This document shows, piece after piece, positions 56,701 through 64,000 of a stretch of 64,000 nt of DNA (position 1 is the stretch's first letter; every line of letters starts with the position of its first letter). The stretch is from assembly GCA_045837725.1 (NCBI GenBank), contig JBEWZL010000202.1, positions 434,001 through 498,000 of the forward strand, in the 5' to 3' direction. The position numbers and the translations under genes are program-made. Origin of the DNA: Vermamoeba vermiformis. Taxonomy: Eukaryota; Tubulinea; Echinamoebida. The notes beneath the pieces were generated by a model. That model ran no database searches. It saw nothing but the letters and a program-made list of their open reading frames with translations, and had not been told where the DNA came from.

Positions 56701-58391
56701 CGATATTATCAGCCAATCAGCATTTGCGACCTTGGAAATGATTGCTGAGACTTGTGGGTAAGTCACGTCAAATCCATTCTTTCGGATCGGATCTCAGATC
56801 TGTCTAGGTACGCCTCGGTGAAAGAGTTGTTACAAAAGAACATTGACTACGTAGTCAATGCAATCAGCAATCAGCTCCGATACGCAGAAATGAACGTGAG
56901 CTCGTTGAAAGTGTTGTTTGGAATCCTCAATTTCTCAGGTACGCTGTAGTTTTCAGTGACACGTGTCAAATCTGAGTGTCAGTATTAATTACATGTCTTT
57001 TGCAGGTCAAGAGATCGTGTTGATGCTCGATGATATTCTCGATGATCTGTTCAAAGGCCTCGTGTCCAGCAAAGCAGTTGAGTTCAGAAAACCACTGCTG
57101 AAGATTCTGCACGGCATTGTGGACATTATTTGCAAAGAGATGATGAATTACTCGAAAGTTGAAAAGACTAACAAAGTCAGTTTGAAAAGTTTTGTACTGG
57201 AAAAGATTCGAGAACGAAGGGAGTACTTGGCTGAGCGACAAAAGACTGCCGAGAATTTTGAAGAGATTAAAGAGTACTTTTCAGAATATCACAAGAAAAA
57301 ACAAGATGAAGAGACGTCACGTGAGGACCAGCTCGAAGAGATCAATGACGGCATGAACAAAGACGACGATGAAGGTACGTAACATTCTCGAGAGCGTTGA
57401 CCAAGTTTGACCAACATTTTTATTGCCGCAGAATCGTTACAACTCGTGAGAGCAGGTCAACAAGTGCTTCTCGACGCAGACAAGATGCGCATCAAGCGAC
57501 AGTTCCAGTTCGTGACCAACATCTTGCTGACAGCCAGCAACTACTTGGCCACAAAGTCCGCTGAGACACGCGTACTCGTGCTTGACATTATGGAGCGCGG
57601 TGTGAAGGCACTTGCGTATGACTCGAGCAACTTGCTGCCAACAGTGCACAAGCTGTGGGAACCAATGAAACCGAGGTAAGTTCAGCGCTCAGTCCTACTT
57701 TCCAAATATGGTAAAGACGTATCATAACCACGTGACTGTTCGTAGGTTCGTAGATGAAGATCCACGTGTGCTCGCCAAGTCAATGAACGTGATGGAAGTG
57801 TTCAGTCAGATCTCACAAGACTTCTTGACACGCAAGTTCTCAGAGGACTTGTGGCCATTCATCAAACGCAAGATTCAACAGTTTGACACGAGCACGCATG
57901 CAGGCAAGAAGTACATTGCGACGCTGAACGAAGCGAGTCAATACACGAACACGTACAGCTTGCACAACACGCTGCAGTACAGCACGCCGATCAAAATGCA
58001 ACACGCCATGCTCGTGTGCTTGACAGCCGCAGCCAAGTTCGTGCCAGTATTTGACAAGGACCTGCACGACATTGTGAACACGTGTCGCTTCTTGCTGAGT
58101 GAGGCACAGCCAAAAGAAGTGCGTGTCAAAGCCATCGAACTGTACGCACAGTTGCGATCACGTGACGAGAACTACGTGTGGTGGACTTTGTCAAGGCTCG
58201 CAAACAACAACTTGCACGAACCACCTGCGAGCAACAACAGCGCTAATAACAGCTGTGGCTTGGAGACGATCAACTTGACGTATTTGCAAAGTGAATCGAG
58301 CGTTGACCCGTTGATGCAACAAGTGCCAATTGGACTGACGCAGAACCTGTACGAGCGATCATACGAGCAAGTGTTCAGTAAATCAATGTAA
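53789..58391 (+). CDS. TTI1: TELO2-interacting protein 1 homologue (TTT complex)
   Basis: Fourteen exons, about 1,150 residues of HEAT-type helices. Diagnostic stretches: DIIASFLPGIVGAMSTIING then DFKQGQKVFVAAIEVLQQSV, matching the TTI1 signature FLPGI...GDYKQGQKV; ALAYDSSNLLPTVHKLWEPM and VLAKSMNVMEVFSQISQDFL near the C-terminus. TTI1 with TEL2 and TTI2 stabilises newly made PIKK kinases such as TOR, ATM and DNA-PK. The exon 8/9 junction needs a 28-nt intron (55693-55720) beginning GC, which is suspiciously short. Intron 56939-57005 carries the TGACACGTGTCA palindrome. Confidence 0.88.
56957..56968. promoter_or_regulatory. Palindrome TGACACGTGTCA in a TTI1 intron
   Basis: Exact copy in the 67-nt intron 56939-57005. 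Confidence 0.6.
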
Positions 58392-58440
58392 ATATTTAAT
58401 GCACCAGAAAGATCTTCCAGGCCTTGTCTTCACTTTATTA

Positions 58441-59916
58441 CTAACTCGTTTGTGGTTTATTTTTCAGCTCAATTTCGTACTTCCAATCAAGGTACGCTTG
58501 GTCATTAGGACACAGTTTGAGAAGTTGTGTGACATCTGCGAGTGCTCTTGTATAGTCCAAGAGATAATACCTGACCTTTGAACGCTGAAACAGATTGAAT
58601 GCGTTGCTAGGATCGAGCTCATCTGCTCTGTTGAAGTCTGCAAGTGCTCCGTTCAAGTCACCCAGCTTTTGTTTTGTTGCGGCTCGGCCCTGAATCGTGA
58701 ATGCATCGTTTGGTTGCAACTGATCGGCTCTGTTGAAATCTTCAAGTGCTCCCTCGTAGTCGCCTAGATATCGTTTTGTTTCTCCTCGGTGACGCAGAGC
58801 GAAAGCATTGTTTGGCTGCAACTCATCGGACTTATTCAAGTCTTCAAGAGCTCCTTCATTATCACCCAGCATTTGTTTTGTTGCGCCTAAGTACCGAAGA
58901 GTGGTTGCATCGTTCGGTTGTAATTCATTAGCTCTGTTCAGGTCTTCAAGTGCTCCTTCATAGTCATCAAGCCTTCGTTTTACGTGTCCCCGTTGTTGAA
59001 GGGTGAGCGCGTTGTTCGGTTCAATTGCATCAGCTCTGTTCAAGTCCTCAAGTGCGCTGTTGTAATCACCAAGCGCTGTTTTCGTTAGTCCTCGAGCCTT
59101 AAGAGTAGCTGCATTATTTGGTTGTAATTCATCGGCTCTGTTTGAATCTGAAAGTGCTCCGGAGTAATCACCAAGTAAATGCCTCGTAATTGCTCGATGA
59201 CGTATCGTGAAGGTATCATTCGGTCGTAATGCATCAGCTCTGTTCAGGTCTTCAAGTGCGCCTTCATGATCATCAAGCATTTGTTTTGTTGCTCCTCGAA
59301 TAGAAAGAGTGTACGCATTGTTTGGTTCTAACTCGTCAGATCTGTTGAAATCTTCAAGTGCTCCTTCCAAGTCTTCGAGCTTTCGTTTTATTTTTCCGCG
59401 AATTTGAAGAGTGGATGCATCCTTTGGATTTAACTGATCAACTCTGTTCAAGTCTTCAAGTGCTCCGTTCAAGTCACCGAGCTTGTTTTTTGTTTCTCCT
59501 CGGCTTTGAAGAGTAAATACGTTGTTAGGCTCAATCTCATCAGATCTGTTGAAATCTTCAAGTGCGCCTTCGTAGTCATCAAGCATTCGTTTTGCTTCTC
59601 CGCGATAACGAAGAGTGAATGCATCATTTGGCTCTAATTCATCAGCTCTATTTAAGTCTTCAAGAGCCCCTTCATCATCTTCAAGCATTTGTTTTGTCGA
59701 TGCTCGAGTCTTTAGAGTGAATGTGTTGTTTGGTTGTAATTCATCAGCTTTGTTCAAGTTTTCGAGTGCTGCGGAATAATCATTTAAACAATACAAAACT
59801 TTGGCGCGCTTTTTGATTACTTGGACGTCGTTTGGTTTTACCGACAGCAACTCGTTCAACGCTACTAGTGCTTCATTGTACTTTTTTTTGTTTATCAATT
59901 CGTTGATCTCATTCAT
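58441..59916 (-). CDS. TPR protein with 13 near-identical repeats
   Basis: A single coding exon, 491 residues. After a degenerate first unit come 13 full 34-residue TPRs of the pattern TLRYRGETKRMLDDYEGALE then DLNRADELEPNN, with Gly/Ala-Leu at the helix-A/B contact (YEGALEDLN) and Pro-Asn at the turn. Repeats are close in protein and DNA, so the array expanded recently by unequal crossing-over. It ends with a non-repeat tail (WKYEIELKNKPQTS). There is no catalytic or membrane domain; a protein-binding scaffold is likely. A CAG acceptor 9 nt before the ATG indicates a 5' UTR intron. Confidence 0.88.
   Translation of the reverse strand: MNEINELINKKKYNEALVALNELLSVKPNDVQVIKKRAKVLYCLNDYSAALENLNKADELQPNNTFTLKTRASTKQMLEDDEGALEDLNRADELEPNDAFTLRYRGEAKRMLDDYEGALEDFNRSDEIEPNNVFTLQSRGETKNKLGDLNGALEDLNRVDQLNPKDASTLQIRGKIKRKLEDLEGALEDFNRSDELEPNNAYTLSIRGATKQMLDDHEGALEDLNRADALRPNDTFTIRHRAITRHLLGDYSGALSDSNRADELQPNNAATLKARGLTKTALGDYNSALEDLNRADAIEPNNALTLQQRGHVKRRLDDYEGALEDLNRANELQPNDATTLRYLGATKQMLGDNEGALEDLNKSDELQPNNAFALRHRGETKRYLGDYEGALEDFNRADQLQPNDAFTIQGRAATKQKLGDLNGALADFNRADELDPSNAFNLFQRSKVRYYLLDYTRALADVTQLLKLCPNDQAYLDWKYEIELKNKPQTS
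58500..59820 (-). repeat. 102-bp tandem repeat array coding for TPRs
   Basis: About 13 units of 102 bp, each one TPR. The plus strand shows the recurring block TCTTCAAGTGCTCCTTC and a CATCAGCTCTGTT block once per unit. Confidence 0.85.
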
Positions 59917-60313
59917 TCCAAGTGCCTGTATAAATGGTTATTAATTCGTTTCCTTTCTCAAACGCAAGAACTATTTTATAATTGCAAAAATATATAATCG
60001 ACCCCGTATTAATACGAAATCGGTTACAAATAGATGTAAATCAGGTCTAAATGGAGAATATTTTTGATGTTTTGGGTGAATTATTTAATTCTTTCTTACC
60101 TACATGAAAAGCTTTGCCTTTTGCTCTTACTTGTGCGCTAACAACTATTATTTAACTAGGAATATTGGCTCGGCAGTCGTGGTCTTCGCTTGCAAGTGTC
60201 AAATACATCTGGCAGAAACTGACATCCCAGATTTTTAGCCCGCGCAACAAAAAACTGCGCCGCGAAAGGCAAAATGAATAAATTACTTGCCTTTCTCTGA
60301 ATTGCAACTAGAT
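59917..60313. promoter_or_regulatory. Promoter and 5' UTR intron of the TPR gene
   Basis: On the minus strand a GTAAGAAAG donor near 60098 pairs with the TTTATACAG acceptor at about 59926. Upstream is a T-rich block and GCCTTTCGCGGCGCAG. The 3' end of the Asteroid-like gene abuts at 60314. Confidence 0.5.
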
Positions 60314-62816
60314 TTATTTTTGAATCTTGTGTTGCAATTCAACAGACAACGCAAGTCCGTTCAACACAACGCCATCAAACTGTACGATATTCTTCGCTGT
60401 TAATTCGTTTGTAGTTTGCAACACAATCTGTCGAGCAGTGTGCTTGAGGATCTGAACTTCAGGCAGTCGTTTGATGTCTTTGTTGAGCAGATCCGTCATC
60501 AGCGAAGGAGGACCAATCAGCACGAGCTTTGTTGGCATTGTGAGTGGTACTCGAACGTCAGATTCTTCAGTTGGCTTGAAGACAGCGTCCTTATTCAGAT
60601 TAGATAGTATAATAGTCTTCAGTTTGTTATGTAACAGTGCGTCTTCATTACGAACTGTCTCTTCAAAATACTTCGAGTTACGCAACGCACGATGAAATTG
60701 AGTGCCCTCGAACAAGTTCTCCTAAACAATGATTAGAACAGCTATAATAATATGACTATGGTACGTACCAGCTTGATTTGATTGAACTCGAATGCGTTGT
60801 TCAAGAGTGCGTTGAAGAGCAGCACTTGTTGAAAGCACAAGTAGAACATGGAGCTCATATGCAGACCTCGTGCTGTCGGTAGAGTCACGTGCTTGCGCTC
60901 GTTGTTGTTGCTCCCTTCAGTGTCACGTGACACGCTGACCAAGTGTCGCAATAACACGTCAAACTCGCGTTCAGTGAATGCTTTGATGTACTCGCTTGAC
61001 TTGATGTCCTCGCGACTCGTGCTCATCGAGCTGCTGCTGTCACTGCTGTTCAAGTTGTTGTTGCTGTTGTTCTCGGCGTTGTTATTCTTCGCCTCGTCGT
61101 GCACGTGTGTCCAATGAATTTGGACTTCGAGCAAGTAGCGCAAAGACACGACTGACAGGAACAACTGCGGTGGAATTTCATCGTGTAAAGTGATTATCTC
61201 TGCCGTGAACGTCGTTGTCATATCTAATAGTGCTTCTAGCTTTGCTTGTCGACTCATATTTTGCGTGAAATACTCGCTGAAGTGTGACACTTGTTGCGTG
61301 CCGCTCATCAATGACACGTTCGATTTGACCTGAATAGGACGTCAATACTTAATGTGACTGCCACCTATGATATGTTGTTATGAGTATTACCTTTTTAGGC
61401 TTATGTCCAGTCCCTCTCTCGATAACGATTGCATCAGATCCAAACATCATGCCGTACATTCTTTTTCTTAAGGGTAGTATTACTCGCCATATATCAACAT
61501 CAGTTTTCATCATCGGTACAATTGACAGCCAGTTCTCTTTTTGCAACAGTATGCCTAATAAAGGAACCATGAATTCGCCGGACAAAAATCGACCCTCGAT
61601 CTCCTTCGGACACTTGTCAATGCTGCTAACATCGACTTTCTCGTTCTCCTCGCACTCTAATCGGAACTTTGATACGGCGCGTAAGAAATTTTCGTACGGA
61701 GTCTTTCCGAGGTATTTTAACAGATCGTCTTCGGAGTACTGATTTTGAACGTATTGTATGACTTTCTTAATTGTGTCAAATGAATCTAAATATGACATTT
61801 TTAACTAAGTCCTCGGTCTTAGTTAATTAACATATGACTTACTCTTTTTTAATATCTTCAAGTAGCTGTAAAAGTTGTTCAAGTGCTTCTCTTCCACGTA
61901 ATCGTTGTCCATTAATCCAGCAAATAACGCCAATTTGTCCTCGCTAACATTCAGCGCTATATTTAAATATGCTATTAGGTGATATATATGATATGACGGT
62001 AATTATTGGGTACCTTGAACGACTTTTTGTTTCGTGTAAAGTTGACACACGATGCCAACGCGAGTTTGTTGGTTGTCAGTTGGAAACGAAACAGTGTTCA
62101 ACATGATAAAATCGACTCCCATAATAAAATAATCCGAGTCATTGGCCATCACCGCGAAATGATTGTTGGTCTTGCAGTACTTGGCAATGAACTGATCGGC
62201 CTCACCTACATATGGTTAAATACAACTTCAACAAACTAGTAGAAGTTACCTTGCACGGTCATATGTCTAATAGTAAGCTCGTTGAGGATTTGAATTAGAA
62301 GCAAGCGGTAAATCATCGTTGAAGTTGAGTCCGGATCTCGAGGAACATTATTGGAAGATACAAGCTCTGATCATCATTAGACTAATTATAATAATTAATA
62401 TAAGCTTACTTAAAGCCTCCTTTATCAAATCCCAGCGATCTGCTCTTCTCTGCGTGCGAGTCGAATTTTTGATTGGCTCGAAAACAATCCATCAAATACA
62501 ACAATCAGTTCGATTTCTTGTTGCAAAAACGGTCTTAAAAATGATCTGGTGCTCTCTGCAAATGTTTTAAAGCTCATAGGATGGAGCGAGGTCTGTAAAT
62601 AATAACGTCAGATCCAAAAATTATTTAAAAATCAACAAAATTATTGCTTACTATTTCCTTCTTCTTTATAAAGTGTAGTAATGATAGGCCATCCACTACA
62701 ATAGTTAATCGATCATTTGGATTATTTTGACGCCGAACTACATTCTGCTCGCACAAATCTACCACAATGTAGGCGCCGCAGCGTTGAAGATATGACGTGA
62801 GACCCTTTACACCCAT
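60314..62816 (-). CDS. Asteroid-type XPG/FEN1-like protein (apparent frameshift)
   Basis: At least eight exons. The N-terminus MGVKGLTSYLQRCGAYIVVD and TIVVDGLSLLHFI is the XPG-N region of Asteroid-family proteins; then IELIVVFDGLFSSQSKIRLA, GEADQFIAKYCKTNNHFAVM with the following ANDSDYFIM as the XPG-I acidic site, and LFAGLMDNDY. The C-terminal half is helical with a Ser/Asn-rich insert (about 61000-61070). Start ATG at 62816 is fixed by the MGVKGL motif, which must be N-terminal in this fold. Around 62435-62455 the frame changes between RLARREEQ and RWDLIKEAL without a usable intron, suggesting a one-base error. Nuclease activity is not certain, since Asteroid proteins often lack some metal ligands. 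Confidence 0.8.
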
Positions 62817-63250
62817 CCCAAACAATAATGGGGATTATTGTGGTCACAGGCGCCATAATTCTTGAAAGAAGAACAAAAATGTCAAGGGTTTTTGGCCTTT
62901 CCTTTGACCACTAATGATTTGCCACAACCAAAGCGTCTCGACTATTAATTAATACTTATCTGCAGCGCCAACTTACCGTACCTTAAGACAAAATTCGATT
63001 CTCAGCTCTACCTACATCAGTTCCGCTTAAGTACGCGCGCAAACTAGTCCTGGGGCTCGTACGTGAGAAAGGTTGCATCGGATAACAACACAACGCTTGT
63101 GTGACCTTAAGGTTCGTCTTGCAATTCCATTGGTTCTCATTGTTGCATAGATTGTAAAGCCAAATTTGCAGCTTTTGGCGTGCCCTTTTTTTTTTGTACG
63201 GACTTCATTTACCATTCAAACGCAACACAAACACCACACGTCTATCAATA
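62817..63250. promoter_or_regulatory. Divergent promoter region
   Basis: About 430 bp. It has short inverted repeats (CTTAAG near 62981 and 63108) and a T10 run near 63188. No tRNA, snRNA or protein was recognised on either strand, although its GC content and near-complementary stretches make a small RNA possible. Confidence 0.4.
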
Positions 63251-63925
63251 ATGGCAAACACTCCTAAACTCTACCTACACTACTCGTCTTTTTCGACTTT
63301 TGTGCCAGTGGAAAAAGAAGAGTTCGCATCCAAGAAGTTCGCCGAGCCTGCAGTGCAACGAATATTAACAGAAAGCACGAAAAAAGCACTTAAAAATACT
63401 TGCGGTGTCGAATTGAAGCCTGACGAGACTCTAGTGTTCGAAGTAATGGGGGTTCCACCCCAGATGCAAGCAAAACTTAAAGTCTCGGACATAACGACAC
63501 CAAAGTTCGGGATTCTGGTCTCATGCAAGAAGCAAGAGCGACACGAGTGTCCTATAATTACGTCGTTGAAGCACCATCAGGTACAAAATGCGGAGCTGAT
63601 GAGCGAATCTCTTATACGTGAAGAAGGTAAGCCTTATTCCGTTTGAAGAACTAAACTAAAATAATCCTACAGAATTGAACGCAAAACCAAAAAAAGCAGG
63701 TAAGTGCCGGTTTCTGGCTTTTGCTGCTTCCGAATCTGACAAAATTGTTTTTCAGAATTGCCTGCCGAAGCTATGGACAACAGATCAATCTTGGCCCTTG
63801 TTCACGACCTGGACACTAAATATACCACGCTCAAGGCCGATCACGAGGCACTCAAGGCCAACCACGAGGCACTCAAGCAGAGAGTTTCTGATTTGGAGAA
63901 ATGTGCACTGGCAAATCATAGTTGA
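63251..63925 (+). CDS. Small unidentified protein with C-terminal coiled coil
   Basis: Exons 63251-63626, 63673-63699 (27 nt, 9 codons) and 63756-63925 join in frame to about 190 residues. The N-terminal region is mixed alpha/beta with no recognised domain (KPDETLVFEVMGVPPQMQAK). The end is a heptad coiled coil with an internal duplication, LKADHEALKANHEALKQRVS, probably for dimerisation. The tiny second exon encodes ELNAKPKKA and repeats the acceptor-side sequence of the third (GAATTG), hinting at exon duplication. Function unknown. Confidence 0.75.
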
Positions 63926-64000
63926 AGTGGATTCGCAGCCTGGTTGCTTGTCAAAATTAATGAACAAAACCTTTCTTCTTCTTTTGCATCGCTCATAGTT
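63926..64000. other. 3' flank at window end
   Basis: Only 75 bases; no feature seen. Confidence 0.4.

Noticed and set aside
62817-63250. snRNA or SRP-like RNA between divergent genes
   Set aside because: GC content and T runs suggested it, but no conserved sequence block could be matched.
1-64000. CRISPR array, bacterial operon or Shine-Dalgarno signals
   Set aside because: None found; genes have spliceosomal introns and eukaryotic RNA genes.
1-64000. DNA transposon, LINE or LTR element
   Set aside because: No transposase, reverse transcriptase or paired terminal repeats were recognised. The 12-bp palindromes have no visible target-site duplications.
28000-64000. Frequent GGATCC/AGATCC/CGGATC words in introns and exons
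   Set aside because: They seem common, but a six-base word is expected about 16 times in 64 kb and I could not show an excess without counting by computer.

Overview
The window is nuclear DNA from a microbial eukaryote. Almost every gene is split by short GT-AG introns (mostly 45-150 nt), many ending in a TACTAA-like branch site plus TTTNAG. Genes are packed tightly on both strands, and all five structural RNA genes are of eukaryotic type. Gene content points to Amoebozoa (a dictyostelid, protosteloid or acanthamoebid relative): a tandem coronin-7 with an acidic tail, a Zn2Cys6 factor outside fungi, a plant-style TIGR01589 protein, a TOM1/TOM3-like seven-helix receptor and an NDR kinase of Sid2/Dbf2 type. 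That placement is inference; no species is claimed.

Layout. Bases 1-535 hold the 5' end of an unidentified gene, which runs into about 4 kb of abnormal sequence. Bases 536-3180 are nearly T-free and full of C runs; about 3600-4500 is nearly C-free. Between them lies a scrap resembling a phage or virus tail-fibre repeat. The abnormal tract looks like a badly assembled gap. From 4.5 kb the order is: prolidase (+), whose large intron holds tRNA-Ile, tRNA-Met and 5S rRNA; a 24-exon Cys-rich seven-helix receptor (-) with tRNA-Thr in an intron; a small unknown gene (-); coronin-7 (-); ribosomal protein eL6 (-) divergent from the Rpl4 chaperone Acl4 (+); Mediator subunit Med31 (+); a leucine-rich-repeat protein with ubiquitin-like C-terminal modules (+); an alpha/beta hydrolase (-) with U2 snRNA in an intron; RCL1 (+); a 2-oxoglutarate/Fe(II) oxygenase (+); a GPI-type kelch protein (+); an F-box/LRR protein (-); a type I membrane glycoprotein (+); a Zn2Cys6 factor (+); an atypical protein kinase (-); an armadillo-repeat protein (+); a LACTB-like mitochondrial serine hydrolase (+); a FAIM1-like membrane protein (-); an NDR-type kinase (-); a charged unknown protein (-); the TIGR01589 protein (+); TTI1 (+); a 13-repeat TPR protein (-); an Asteroid/XPG-like protein (-); and a small coiled-coil protein (+).

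Functional groupings. Ribosome biogenesis is well represented: eL6, Acl4, RCL1 and 5S rRNA, with eL6 and Acl4 sharing a short divergent promoter. Transcription and RNA processing are represented by Med31, U2 and the Zn2Cys6 factor. The most unusual feature is that all five structural RNA genes sit inside introns of protein genes, always in the sense direction. The second is a perfect 12-bp palindrome, TGACACGTGTCA, found seven times, six of them in introns of five different genes. Several host genes also show apparent frameshifts or implausibly short introns, which, with the abnormal 4 kb tract, suggests leftover indel errors in the assembly.
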